Shown: positions 9,054 to 17,842 of the stretch, piece after piece | How the letters are laid out: each line of letters begins with the position of its first letter | How positions within the stretch are numbered: the first letter of the stretch is position 1 | Origin: Myxococcales bacterium | GTDB lineage: Bacteria > Myxococcota_A > UBA9160 > UBA4427 | Direction of reading: 5' to 3' | Assembly (NCBI GenBank): GCA_012960035.1 | Contig: DUBZ01000061.1 | Location: 1 to 64,000, forward strand | Length of the DNA stretch: 64,000 nt | Notes under the pieces: model-generated | Seen by the model: the letters and a program-made list of their open reading frames with translations, nothing else | Database searches by the model: none | What the model was told of the DNA's origin: nothing | Position numbers and translations under genes: made by a program

Positions 9054-10414
9054 GTCGTCGAATGGGAGCCGTCGTTGCGTGTCTGATGGGGATCGCATTA
9101 CTCACTATCCCCCTGATCGGCGAGTCGAGAATTGCGGATTCGGATGCGCGGGATGCGGTCTCGGCGCGATCGGCTGAATGGGTCCGTGCCGTGCATCGAC
9201 GCGATCCCATGCTAGGCGATCTCGTAAGTCCCGATGGGCGCGCGCTCTACGGAGAGCTGCGAGGTCTTGCGCTCAGCGCCGATCCCGCCCAGCTCGAAAC
9301 GCTTCACCCCAAGGAGCAACTTCAGGTTCTCTTCTTGCGCCATCTCGCTGGGGGCGATCGGCTGCAGGGAATGAGCGAATCCGAGATTCTTCACTTCGCA
9401 GTCTCAGAGGGTCTTCTTGGCATGGACTTGCGTTCGAGCGATGTCCTTCGAGATGTCGTCGTCGAGGGAGATCGAGCACACGGGACGCTGTTCAAATTTG
9501 GATTGTCGGAGCGACCGGATCGCGGACGCCAGACGTTCGTGCGCATAGACGGCGTGTGGCGGGTCGATTTGACGGGCGAGCACGAGCGCCAGAGGTCGGA
9601 TTTCGAACATTTCGTAAAGCGCTCCGGTCTCCCGACCAATGAAGCCACCTTCTTTGTGCTTGAGATGCGACTGGGACGGAAGATCACACCGCCGGACCTC
9701 GTCGGTCCGCTCTCGCCGGCCCGATTGATTCCGAATCGGCCAAGCCTACGACCGTCACGGGCTGCACGAGATGTCCTGCGGCTGGTTGCGATTCGGCACG
9801 CGCTCGACGGGAGCGATCCGCGCGCGGTCACAATTGAGGATCGCGTCGAATCCTTGCGAAGTGTGCTCGCTACGGGAGAAGCAGTCCCGGGACATGAGAA
9901 TGTCTACGTGGAACGGATCGATACAAACGCCGTCTATCTATCGACCCCAGCGGGCCGTCTCGAACTCCGTCTCGAACCAAAGGGACCGCGACTTGGCCAC
10001 CCACATGGGCGGTCGCGAACGACGACTGCAGTCTTGGAATCAACTCTGCTCGAAATCGCAAAGCTGGGCGAAAAACGGTCGGGTCTGATGGCACAATGGC
10101 GCAATGTCGGATTGAGGGATCGCGCGCTTTTGCTGCAACAGGGCAGCCTCACTCCGATTTTGCCCGACGCGGCCGAAGCATCGAGTCGCTTGCTCGGCCT
10201 TCGAGTCGATCGCCGCGCGGATGCAAGCTTCTGGCATCAAATCGGGCTCGAGCCGCAAGATGTCTTGATGGCGGTCAACGGTCAGCCACTCGATTCGCTC
10301 GGCGCTTGGCAGCGCCTGCTGACCGTGGCCGAAGAAGAACAGTCGATCACGATCGCACTCCGGAGAGACGGTCGGTCGATTCAATATCAAACCCGAACCA
10401 TTCCACCCCGATGA
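9050..10414 (+). CDS. Membrane-anchored protein with C-terminal GspC-like PDZ domain
   Basis: 454 residues, GTG start at 9050 overlapping the upstream stop. An N-terminal hydrophobic segment (VVACLMGIALLTIPLIG) acts as signal or anchor. The central ~350 residues are unrecognised. Residues ~385-450 (FWHQIGLEPQDVLMAVNGQP, then RLLTVAEEEQSITIALRRDG) match the PDZ-like domain found in type II secretion protein GspC and related proteases. No other type II secretion gene is nearby. Together with the upstream propeller lipoprotein it probably forms a two-gene envelope module of unknown task. Confidence 0.6.
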   Translation: MSRRMGAVVACLMGIALLTIPLIGESRIADSDARDAVSARSAEWVRAVHRRDPMLGDLVSPDGRALYGELRGLALSADPAQLETLHPKEQLQVLFLRHLAGGDRLQGMSESEILHFAVSEGLLGMDLRSSDVLRDVVVEGDRAHGTLFKFGLSERPDRGRQTFVRIDGVWRVDLTGEHERQRSDFEHFVKRSGLPTNEATFFVLEMRLGRKITPPDLVGPLSPARLIPNRPSLRPSRAARDVLRLVAIRHALDGSDPRAVTIEDRVESLRSVLATGEAVPGHENVYVERIDTNAVYLSTPAGRLELRLEPKGPRLGHPHGRSRTTTAVLESTLLEIAKLGEKRSGLMAQWRNVGLRDRALLLQQGSLTPILPDAAEASSRLLGLRVDRRADASFWHQIGLEPQDVLMAVNGQPLDSLGAWQRLLTVAEEEQSITIALRRDGRSIQYQTRTIPPR

Positions 10415-10426
10415 GAAGGACCGAAA

Positions 10427-11458
10427 ATGAAACTCAGCACGAACCTCGTTGTCGATTCACTGCAAGATGTTGCGGAACCTGCGAAGAAGATCGAAGCCAT
10501 GGGCTTCGAATCGCTGTACATCTCTGAGCGCAAACACGAGCCCTTCATGCAGCTTGCCGTCGCGGCGGTGAACACAGAGCGAATCAAAATTGGACCGGAG
10601 ATCGCTCTGACGTTTCCGAGAAATCCCATGGTCCTTGCGTACACGTCCTGGGATCTACAACGCGCGACAAACGGGCGGTTCATTCTCGGGCTGGGAACAC
10701 AGGTCAAAGCACATAATGAGCGCCGCTTTGGTTTGAAGTGGGAGAAGCCCGGTCCGAAGTTACGGGAATACATCCTCGCCATTCGCCACATCTGGGATTG
10801 CTGGCAGAACGACGCGGACCTGAACTTCGTCGGCGAGTTTTTCGAGTTCAACCTGATGACGCCCATGTTCAATCCCGGACCGCTCGACGTGGGCCCGCCA
10901 CCGATCTATGTCGGGGCCGTCAATCCCTGGAATTGCCGCATGGCGGGTGAGGTCGCCGACGGCTTCCACTGTCATGGGTTTCATACGGCCAAGACTCTGC
11001 GGTCGAATGTGATCGATGGCATCGAAGATGGCTTGAAGAGCGCCGGTCGAGCTCGAAGCGAATTTACGATCACCGCTCCTGTTATGGCTGTCATGGGGAG
11101 CAATGATGAAGAGATTGACGTCATGCGAGAGCGCGTACGACAGATGATCGGCTTTTACGGCGCAACGCGCGACTACCGGAAGATGTTCGAGGCCCATGAT
11201 TGGGGGGATACGTTCGAGCGGCTCCTGGAAAAATCCAGAACCAACCAATGGGAGACCATGCACGAAGAAATCTCGGATGAGATGATCGATGAGTTTGCGG
11301 TTACGGGTCTCTATGAAGAGACCCCCGGGTTGCTGGAGAAGAAATACGGAGACATGTTGGATGAGGTCCTGATCTATTTCGGGGAGCCAGAAAAGGGCGA
11401 TCCAGAAACATGGCGACGATTGATCAGCGCATTTCACGCGACCGAAGCGTCTCCGTAG
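10427..11458 (+). CDS. LLM-class (F420-dependent-type) flavin oxidoreductase
   Basis: 343 residues, ATG preceded by GAAGGA. It has the TIM-barrel signatures of the bacterial luciferase superfamily: AKKIEAMGFESLYISERKHE, TERIKIGPEIALTFPRNP with a tolerated switch to aliphatic residues, and RFILGLGTQVKAHNERRF. The closest group by eye is the TIGR03617-like F420-dependent branch. Such enzymes transfer hydride or oxygen using F420 or FMN. It starts 12 bp after the PDZ gene and may be in the same transcript, although the functions look unrelated. The cofactor cannot be decided from sequence alone. Confidence 0.8.
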   Translation: MKLSTNLVVDSLQDVAEPAKKIEAMGFESLYISERKHEPFMQLAVAAVNTERIKIGPEIALTFPRNPMVLAYTSWDLQRATNGRFILGLGTQVKAHNERRFGLKWEKPGPKLREYILAIRHIWDCWQNDADLNFVGEFFEFNLMTPMFNPGPLDVGPPPIYVGAVNPWNCRMAGEVADGFHCHGFHTAKTLRSNVIDGIEDGLKSAGRARSEFTITAPVMAVMGSNDEEIDVMRERVRQMIGFYGATRDYRKMFEAHDWGDTFERLLEKSRTNQWETMHEEISDEMIDEFAVTGLYEETPGLLEKKYGDMLDEVLIYFGEPEKGDPETWRRLISAFHATEASP

Positions 11459-11473
11459 ATCGCGCAGAAGGAC

Positions 11474-11702
11474 TCACAAACGACGGGCAAGGTTGAGTGT
11501 TTCGAGAGCATAGCGATTGGCTCTTGCCAATGGCGAATTGCCAGAGATTTTGGGCAACTGCGCATGAAGCCACTGTTCCAGATCATCAAAGATCGGCTTG
11601 GCCTTTTCCTGACGAATAGCGGCCCGTTCTGCGGGGAACGGCCACGTGCTTCTTTTTCAATGGCATAAAGCTTTGCAATCCGTTGGATGGCCTCTTCGAG
11701 AA
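11474..11702 (-). pseudogene. IS66 TnpC C-terminal fragment (frameshifted)
   Basis: The minus strand reads LEEAIQRIAKLYAIEKEARG, then after a frameshift RAAIRQEKAKPIFDDLEQW, HAQLPKISGNSPLARANRYA, and a TGA at 11474-11476. These are typical of the region before the C-terminal domain of IS66-family transposase TnpC. At least one indel near GRSP separates the two frames. The catalytic core is absent, so it is inactive. Confidence 0.75.
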
Positions 11703-11777
11703 GAGAAGAGAATCGGAAAAACAAGCTGCGTTTTCCGCAGCGCCGATACTAGGCATTCTGACAAATAGGCCCCGACG

Positions 11778-11792
11778 GGGCTACTCGGCCCA
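11778..11792 (-). terminator. Possible terminator of the OprB gene
   Basis: GCCCC-GAC-GGGGC hairpin about 80 bp beyond the porin stop. On the minus strand it is followed by TATTTGTC, a poor T-run. Confidence 0.3.
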
Positions 11793-11872
11793 TTCCGGGG
11801 GCTGCGTCTCAGAATATTCTGGGCGACCGGCGTTGCAGCTTCAAAACCTCAAAAAGGAGGCGTCAAACGCAC

Positions 11873-13234
11873 CTACAACTCGATTCGGAGTCGAAGCCCA
11901 CCGACCCACGCGTTATCGGGCGTCTCAGTCACGAGGCGGCCCTTGCCGAAAGCCGAGTCGATGTATTGGAGGTCAGCCGTTAGGTTGACGCCCGGCCAGA
12001 GCTCGGCGTTATAGAAAGCCTCGAAGCCCGTCTCCTCTTCCACGCCCAGTTGCGGCAATGGGAAGTTGTCGGAGGGCTCGAGGTGATAGACACCTATCCC
12101 GAAACGGTCACGCGGGCGAACGTCGAAGACGCCCATGCCGCCGACGCCCACTGCGAGATTCCACTCGATCGGATTGGTCTCGTCGTCCGCGTAGCCGAAT
12201 CGGAGGAAAAGACCGCTCTTGCGCTCTTCGTTCTCGGAATGGGTCCAGACATCGACCTGGCCGTTGTACCAGAACGCCCATGACTCGTCTTTGGTCGAGA
12301 ACTTGGACTCGGGCGGGCCACCGTCATCGGGCGGAAACTCAAGGCGCGGCAAGTCTCCGAGCCGGAAGAAGTCGTTGTCGAATCCGATCCCGAAGGAGAC
12401 GACGTGTCGAACTGGAAGCTCCAACATGTCGTGCGTTGCGGCCCACTCCGTCACGAAGGTGACCCCATCTTCGGTGTCAAAGGGATCCGAGCCGGCCGAC
12501 TCCTCCGTGTTCATGAAGGTGAAGGTACCGACCAGCCAATCGAAGGGAATCACGACGAACCCACCCCCCAACGTGATGCTCGGGACGATGCGCATCGCCA
12601 CCGTGCTGAGGAGGAACGATGTGTTCTGGAAATACTCGTTACTCCGCGCGAAGCCCGCGTAGCCGTTGGCGTCGCCCGACGTCGTATTGACGAGTCCTCC
12701 AAAAAATCCGAGCCAGGGCGTGAGGAACTGGGTCGCGGTCATCTCCGTAATAGCGAATACGCTCTCGCCAGCCCGGTCGGGATCGGCCGGGAAGAGAGCG
12801 TCGTTGTTCACGGGGGAGAGGCTTCCCGCTTCTCCGAGGACATCGTTTCCGAATCGTCCCTCGGCGGCGATGCGCGCGAATCCGCCCGGCCAGAGTCCGA
12901 GCTTTTCGCTGTCGACGTCGAGGATCAATTCGCTCGATCCGAGGTACTCGGCCTCTTCGTCGAAGCCCCCATCCATGACGCCCTGTACGCCCTGAGTCAG
13001 GTCGGCGGATAGTTCGACCCCCCGCTCTAAGAGCCAAGTTCGAGTGCCGCCCCAATCCCCGGTGATGCCCGTCGGACTGACTGTCTCGTCGATGGATCCC
13101 GCCCCCTCGAAGGGACCGTCGAAGAGTTCCTCTGAATAGGAGAGTGGTTCGTCCGGGTCTGCTGCATCGGTCGCGAGTACGGCGCGCGGAACGACCAAGA
13201 AGAGCAGCAGGAATGCAATGCAGAGATGATTCAA
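11873..13234 (-). CDS. oprB-like: OprB-family carbohydrate-selective porin
   Basis: About 453 residues from a proposed TTG start at 13234; GAGG lies nine bases upstream and a signal peptide follows at once (NHLCIAFLLLFLVVPRAVLA). The family hallmark ITGDWGGTRTWLLERGVELS is near residue 50. The rest alternates beta strands with aspartate-rich loops and ends in GGLRLRIEL, as expected for a 16-stranded outer-membrane barrel. OprB proteins admit sugars such as glucose. Tn-derived IS66 pieces in the same orientation flank it on both sides, suggesting it was brought in or trapped by transposition. No sugar kinase or ABC system is adjacent. Confidence 0.8.
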   Translation of the reverse strand: MNHLCIAFLLLFLVVPRAVLATDAADPDEPLSYSEELFDGPFEGAGSIDETVSPTGITGDWGGTRTWLLERGVELSADLTQGVQGVMDGGFDEEAEYLGSSELILDVDSEKLGLWPGGFARIAAEGRFGNDVLGEAGSLSPVNNDALFPADPDRAGESVFAITEMTATQFLTPWLGFFGGLVNTTSGDANGYAGFARSNEYFQNTSFLLSTVAMRIVPSITLGGGFVVIPFDWLVGTFTFMNTEESAGSDPFDTEDGVTFVTEWAATHDMLELPVRHVVSFGIGFDNDFFRLGDLPRLEFPPDDGGPPESKFSTKDESWAFWYNGQVDVWTHSENEERKSGLFLRFGYADDETNPIEWNLAVGVGGMGVFDVRPRDRFGIGVYHLEPSDNFPLPQLGVEEETGFEAFYNAELWPGVNLTADLQYIDSAFGKGRLVTETPDNAWVGGLRLRIEL

Positions 13235-13516
13235 GAGTGGAGTCCTCGTGTGCGCCAGGAGAATTGCCCGGAAGCCGGGTTCGGTCGCGTCGCATGATAT
13301 ACAAAATGTCGCAACCGTTGCGCCGAATCTCGATGCGCCGGTTCGCATTCCCCGAAAGGAGCCAGGTAGCCCCGCCGGGTTTTAGTTGTCAGAACGTCTA
13401 GTATCGGTGTTGTGGCAAACGGGGCTTGTTTTCCCCATCCCCATCGCCTCCCCTGAGGCCGTCATTGTGCCTTCTGGTCAGCTGCAAGTCCATTAGACTT
13501 TACAATCTGTAGAGAG

Positions 13517-13630
13517 TAAAAAAATACCGACCTCCTCCTCTACGATTGCCGACAACCCGTTGATACTCTTGCGGATGTCCACGATCCCGCGATACAAGTA
13601 GCCCTCGACCTCTTCGTTGGGACGCATCAT
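13517..13630 (-). pseudogene. IS66 TnpB N-terminal fragment
   Basis: Minus-strand ATG at 13630 opens MMRPNEEVEGYLYRGIVDIR, then KSINGLSAIVEEEVG, a textbook TnpB start of IS66 elements. After about 38 codons the similarity ends and a stop follows shortly. Its ATG overlaps the TnpA stop (ATGA), preserving the ancestral translational coupling. Confidence 0.75.
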
Positions 13631-14000
13631 CGAGACTGTGTCAGTCGCTCTACGAGATCGATGACCGGCGACGGAAGTTCACCACCTGATCACTCGAGTA
13701 CCAGGCCGTTCGGGAGCGAGAACCGGAAGTCCGGAGTCGACCTTCGAGGCGAAGCCAACTCGACCTTCGAGTAGGCCATGGTCTTAGTCGAGCGATTCTT
13801 CGTCTCCGCCCGCACCGCACGAGTCCGTTCGAGCAGGCTTAGCGCGCGGAGGCGCTTTCGTGATTGCTTGGTAGAGGGCGTGATATAGAAAGGTCATGAT
13901 CGGCCGCGTAAGCCTTGGCTGTCAGACCCGAAGCCAACAGTTTGGCCTCCTGATCCAGCCAATCCCGGTCGCGCTCCGTCGGCTCTCGAAAGTCTGTCAT
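13627..14000 (-). pseudogene. Degenerate IS66 TnpA
   Basis: From the minus-strand ATG at 14000 the product begins REPTERDRDWLDQEAKLLAS, then GLTAKAYAADHDLS, the helix-turn-helix start of TnpA. A +1 frameshift follows. The next frame carries DFRFSLPNGLVLE, then an in-frame TGA (13691-13693) where a Trp is expected, then SGGELPSPVIDLVERLTQSR up to the true stop. Two inactivating lesions are therefore visible. It was too fragmented to appear as one long frame. Confidence 0.75.
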
Positions 14001-14393
14001 CGATTCACCCAGTCGGCGAAGATCATCATCAGAAATTCAAGCGACAGCATTTTCATCAGACCGGGTTTAGGCAACCAGGTCCGGAAAAATGGGCCGAAAT
14101 CGCGAATCCGACGTTCGCCTCGTTCAGAATATTCGGAACGCGTCAGGTCAAGGCTGAACCTGCAAGATCAGCGGACGGCACGTGGCGGAATGACTCGGAC
14201 ACTACCGTACGACCCAGAGGGCCGGACGCCCTCAGGCAAGATGATCGTGACTCGTTGTCCGGCCTGGCGCCACCTTCCCAAGGACGAAACAAGCCGCCTC
14301 GATCGAGCGCGGGCGCTAGGAGAACCCGTAACCGAGGTCGAGATCCGGTAGAGCGGCATTCGGACGTCTCACAGAAGCGATCGGTTTCGCGTG
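14001..14393. other. Spacer between IS66 remnant and alanine dehydrogenase
   Basis: About 390 bp with open but unconvincing frames on both strands and no recognisable motifs. It may include the eroded end of the IS66 element; no inverted repeat could be matched by eye. Confidence 0.35.
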
Positions 14394-15512
14394 CTAGGCG
14401 ACTCGGTCGCGAGCGGTATTTTCGGGTACCAGCGACAAGGCGGATGCGACGGCTCTATGAACGACCGCGCCATCCCAGACGTTGAGTCCAGCGGCAAGCC
14501 CCTCGTCGGATACGAGTGCGACTTCGACGCCCTCGTTCGCGAGGCGCCTAATGTAGGGTAGCGTCGCGTTGCAGAGCGCGAAGGTTGAAGTTCTCGCCAC
14601 CGCCCCAGGCATATTCGTCACGCAGTAGTGAACGACGTCGTCGACGATGAAGGTGGGCTCGTCATGGCTGGTTGGGCGGCTCGTCTCGAAGCAGCCTCCC
14701 TGATCGATGGCGACATCGACGACTGCGGATCCCGGCCGCATGGAGCGAATCATCTCTCGCGTGACCAAGCGAGGCGCCTCGGCGCCGGGGATGAGCACCG
14801 CACCCACAACGAGATCGGCTTGGGCGACGAGATTCGCCACGACTTCTTTCGTCGAGTAGACGAGTTTCGCACGACCGTCGAAGCGAACGGAGAGTTCGCG
14901 CAAACGAGGCAGAGAGCGGTCGACGATTGTGACATCCGCACCAAGTCCCAACGCCATCTCTGCCGCGTTCGAGCCGGCCACGCCTCCGCCCAAGATGACG
15001 ACGCGCCCCGGTTCGACGCCAGGAACTCCGCCCAAGAGAACGCCAGAGCCGCCGCCGACCTGTTCGAGACAGCGGGCACCGACCTGAATCGACATCCGTC
15101 CCGCCACTTCGCTCATCGGCGTCAGCAAGGGGAGGGATCCGTCGTCGGCCGTTACCGTCTCGTAAGCAATCGCCGTTGCGCGCGATTCGATCAGCGCGTC
15201 GGTCTGTGCGCGGTCGGCCGCGAGATGGAGGTAGGTGAAGAGTGTCTGATCGGGCCGGAGTCGGTGGCATTCTTCGAGTTGAGGCTCCTTGACCTTGACG
15301 ATGAGGTCCGAGTACTCGAAAAGCGCTGGCGCGCCCTCAATTATTTGCGCCCCGGTCTTCTCGTAGGCCGCATCCGAAAGGCCCACCGCGAGCCCGGCAC
15401 CTTTTTCGACGGCAACAATATGGCCATCGGCAACGAGTTCGCGGACGCCAGCGGGAGTCATGCCAACACGGGACTCTCGGGTCTTGATCTCTTTCGGAAC
15501 GCCAATCCTCAT
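14394..15512 (-). CDS. ald: Alanine dehydrogenase
   Basis: 372 residues, the usual family length, from the ATG at 15512 (MRIGVPKEIKTRESRVGMTP). NAD-dependent oxidative deamination of L-alanine to pyruvate and ammonia. Conserved elements: the substrate Arg in ESRVGMTP, the Lys in LIVKVKEPQ, the catalytic His in FTYLHLAADR, the Rossmann loop GGGVAGSNAAEMA, the acidic DVTIVD, and DVAIDQGGCFETS with the catalytic Asp. One family motif reads MPGAVARTST where Pro-Arg is usual. The gene is divergent from an Lrp regulator, the classical arrangement for alanine-induced control. The longer upstream frame lacks family similarity. Confidence 0.95.
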   Translation of the reverse strand: MRIGVPKEIKTRESRVGMTPAGVRELVADGHIVAVEKGAGLAVGLSDAAYEKTGAQIIEGAPALFEYSDLIVKVKEPQLEECHRLRPDQTLFTYLHLAADRAQTDALIESRATAIAYETVTADDGSLPLLTPMSEVAGRMSIQVGARCLEQVGGGSGVLLGGVPGVEPGRVVILGGGVAGSNAAEMALGLGADVTIVDRSLPRLRELSVRFDGRAKLVYSTKEVVANLVAQADLVVGAVLIPGAEAPRLVTREMIRSMRPGSAVVDVAIDQGGCFETSRPTSHDEPTFIVDDVVHYCVTNMPGAVARTSTFALCNATLPYIRRLANEGVEVALVSDEGLAAGLNVWDGAVVHRAVASALSLVPENTARDRVA

Positions 15513-15665
15513 CTCATTGCCCTCTTGAGTGCGCGGTGAATGGTCGTCAATCGCTTTGGCAATATACACGGAATGTGTCGTTCGGAACTTGTGAATGCAT
15601 CGAGTAAGATATCTAATTAGACAGGATATTGTGATTTTCGGATAGATAATGGGAGGTTCTGCGAA
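15513..15665. promoter_or_regulatory. Divergent ald / lrp promoter region
   Basis: The segment is AT-rich relative to its surroundings and includes the palindrome AGATATCT (15607-15614) followed by TAATTAGACAGGATATTG. AT-rich partly symmetric sites are typical of Lrp/AsnC binding. Exact operators are inferred, not shown. Confidence 0.45.
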
Positions 15666-16169
15666 ATGGGAATCGATGAGCTCGATCGGGCGATTTTGGG
15701 GGTTTTGCAGCGGGATGGCCGTGTTTCAAATGTCCGTCTCGCGACCGAGGTCGGACTCTCTGAGTCGGCGACGCTGCGGCGCACTCGGGCGCTCGAGGAG
15801 ACGGGTGTCATCACGCGTTACACAGCGCTCGTTGATTCGAAAAGTGTTGGGCTTCCCGGAAATGTCTTTGTTCACATCACGCTCGAGAAGCAGGACCAGT
15901 CAGATCTCGATTCTTTCGAAGAGGCTGTGCAGTCGATCCCCGAAGTCATCGAGTGTTATTTGATGACCGGCGAGTTCGACTACCTCCTGCGGGTCGCCGT
16001 CGCGGATGCGACAGACTACGAGCGAATACACAGAAGTCGACTGACGCCGCTGCCGGGTGTGGCCCGGGTGCATTCGAGCTTTGCGTTGCGGATGGTCAAA
16101 GAAACGACGGGTCTGCCAATGGGGGATGCCGGTCCGGGCGACGCAAGATCTTTCGTTTCTGACGTGTGA
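15666..16169 (+). CDS. Lrp/AsnC-family transcriptional regulator
   Basis: 167 residues, ATG with GGGAGG upstream. The N-terminal HTH reads LDRAILGVLQRDGRVSNVRL then TEVGLSESATLRRTRALE. The C-terminal RAM domain follows (HITLEKQDQSDLDSFEEAVQ, ECYLMTGEFDYLLRVAVAD), ending in a typical TPLPGVARVHSSFALR. Divergent placement beside ald indicates a local regulator responding to alanine or a related amino acid, comparable to AldR-type regulators. It is somewhat longer than 150 residues because of a short C-terminal extension. Confidence 0.9.
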   Translation: MGIDELDRAILGVLQRDGRVSNVRLATEVGLSESATLRRTRALEETGVITRYTALVDSKSVGLPGNVFVHITLEKQDQSDLDSFEEAVQSIPEVIECYLMTGEFDYLLRVAVADATDYERIHRSRLTPLPGVARVHSSFALRMVKETTGLPMGDAGPGDARSFVSDV

Positions 16170-16199
16170 GATCCCGCCTGAGGCGTGATGAATTCGCAG

Positions 16200-16470
16200 C
16201 TAGGAAAGGGCTGCCGCCGTCTCCCGTGCAATGAGCCATTCTTCGTGCCCGACGCATTCTTGATTGGCGGCGGGGTCGAGCACGAGCCCGATTCCGGCGA
16301 GCCGACCCAGGATTCGCTCGCGCATCGCGGCGCCATGCTCCCCAATCCCGCGGCAAAGACGATTGCCTGCGCTCTACCGATCACGGCGATCGCGATACGC
16401 AAAGAGATCGCGCGCAAGAATGGCGCGCTCGGCGGCCTAGCGATGGGAGCTTCCGTGGAATCCGACCACT
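16200..16470 (-). pseudogene. Acetate kinase remnant
   Basis: The minus strand contains VVGFHGSSHR then a stop then AERAIL, equivalent to the acetate-kinase motif GFHGTSHRYVAERA. After a large deletion and frameshifts come IGRAQAIVFAAGLG and EHGAAMRERILGRLAGIGLV then LDPAANQE, matching the C-terminal A-V-F-T-A-G-I-G-E block, and the end HEEWLIARETAAALS with TAG at 16200-16202. At least three lesions are present and most of the central domain is missing. It is a dead acetate/acyl-phosphate kinase gene. Confidence 0.7.
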
Positions 16471-16560
16471 CGAAACATCAAGGAAAAGAGGAATTGCTCG
16501 CTCAATCAAACAATCGAGTGTCTCATCGGCGTTGACAGGTTCCGCTGGGAGCGTGTCGAG

Positions 16561-16740
16561 ATGGCCAACCAAAAGAAGCAGTCCAGCGAAGCGGCAGTGC
16601 GAGAGATCTGTCGGCGAACCCGAAGGAAGTTCTCTCTCGAAGAAAAGATCCGGATCGTGCTCGAAGGGCTTCGAGGCGAGCAGGGCGTTTCGGATCTGTC
16701 CGCCGAGAAGGCAGAGTTGCCTAAAGCGAATGGGGACTAA
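16561..16740 (+). pseudogene. IS3-family OrfA N-terminal remnant, copy 1
   Basis: 60-codon frame: QKKQSSEAAVREICRRTRRK then FSLEEKIRIVLEGLRGEQGV. This is the start of the IS3-type OrfA HTH (R-R-K-F-S-x-E-E-K-I-R-I-V-L-E-G-L-R-G-E). The expected CRREGI recognition helix is replaced after SDLS. A second diverged copy lies at 62260-62517. Confidence 0.7.
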
Positions 16741-16839
16741 TGACAATTGACACGCCCCAGCTTGTAAAACTCCTGTCAAGGAAAAGCCCATTATGATCTA
16801 ATGGACTGCCAATTCAGCTGAACGCCCAAGGAGTCTCCC

Positions 16840-16950
16840 ATGCTTTTACGCTGTTCGCTCCTGCTCCTCATTCTTCTCTCTTACGCCTCTCCCGCTTTTG
16901 CCGCCTGGGGCGAGAACTGGGGCACGATGGCCAGTAAACGCGCCACATAG
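16840..16950 (+). CDS. Small secreted ORF (36 aa), uncertain
   Basis: ATG at 16840 preceded by AAGGAG at ideal spacing and followed by a strong signal peptide (LLRCSLLLLILLSYASPAFA), then AAWGENWGTMASKRAT and a stop. Signal plus ribosome site argue for translation, but the mature part is only 16 residues. It could be the stump of a longer exported protein broken by a frameshift after GTM. Function unknown. Confidence 0.35.
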   Translation: MLLRCSLLLLILLSYASPAFAAWGENWGTMASKRAT

Positions 16951-17140
16951 CCCCGGCGGGCTTCCAAAGTCGGTCATCAACTCGGCGAAAGCGGCCCGCG
17001 GGTGTCGTCCACGATCGATCCGTCGGGTGGCTTTAGTGAACGAGCCCACCGGGAACGAATAAGGAAGAACCCCCTGACGCCTGTCTGAGCGCGTTGAATT
17101 GTCGAGATTCCTGGCCTTCAAGCCCGCTTCGCAGCAGCCC

Positions 17141-17842
17141 TTAGCGGCGGGTTCCCATGATGCGAAGAAGCATCAGAAAGAGATTGATGAAGTCGAGATA
17201 GAGGGTCAAGGCGCCGCGAATGGCTTCCTTTGTGTCTTCCTCGGTCCCCTCGTTCCCAAGGATATTCATCTCCTTGATTTTTTGGGTGTCGTAGGCGGTC
17301 AAGCCGACAAAGATCAAAACCCCCGCGTAGGTGATGACCCAGTACATGGCTGAACTTTGGAGAAACATATTGACGACCGAGGCGATGATGATCCCAATCA
17401 ATCCCATGAAGAGGAAGCTTCCCCAGGACGTCAGATCCTTCTTCGTCGTGTAGCCGTAGAAACTCATTGCACTGAAGGTTCCCGCCGTCACCAGGAAGGT
17501 GGACGTGATCGAGGACGCGGTGTACGTGAGAAAGACCACCGAAAAAGTAATGCCCGTGAGGGCGGCGTAGAGGACAAACACGCCCGTCGCCTTCTGAGCA
17601 CTCATTTGCATCACCCGCGATGCCAGCCAGAAAACCAGGCCGATTTGCGCGATGACCAGGGCGATGGGAATGATCGCATTGCCGAAGATGATCTCGGTCA
17701 GAGCAGGTGTATCGGCCACTGTGTATGCCACAAGACCGGTAATGCCGAGACCAGTGCTCATCCAATTGTAGACCCGCACCATGAAACGCTGCTGCTCGGC
17801 AGCCACTGCATCAATACTGGTGGTCATCGGGGAAGTCTGCAT
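17141..17842 (-). CDS. Bax inhibitor-1 / YccA family membrane protein
   Basis: 233 residues, ATG with AGGAG upstream. Seven hydrophobic segments are visible (for example ALTEIIFGNAIIPIALVIAQ, SVVFLTYTASSITSTFLVTA, YWVITYAGVLIFVGLTAYDT). The C-terminal family signature GLTAYDTQKIKEM and the closing TLYLDFINLFLMLLRIMG are conserved. Members are inner-membrane proteins linked in other bacteria to FtsH modulation and calcium leak; the role here is inferred. It is flanked by decayed sequence but is itself intact. Confidence 0.9.
   Translation of the reverse strand: MQTSPMTTSIDAVAAEQQRFMVRVYNWMSTGLGITGLVAYTVADTPALTEIIFGNAIIPIALVIAQIGLVFWLASRVMQMSAQKATGVFVLYAALTGITFSVVFLTYTASSITSTFLVTAGTFSAMSFYGYTTKKDLTSWGSFLFMGLIGIIIASVVNMFLQSSAMYWVITYAGVLIFVGLTAYDTQKIKEMNILGNEGTEEDTKEAIRGALTLYLDFINLFLMLLRIMGTRR

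Noticed and set aside
13896..14351. 151-codon plus-strand frame
   Set aside because: It overlaps the recognisable IS66 TnpA on the opposite strand and has no motif or ribosome site.
16381..16791. 136-codon minus-strand frame
   Set aside because: Part of it reads across the acetate kinase fossil in the wrong frame and across the IS3 relic; no coherent family.
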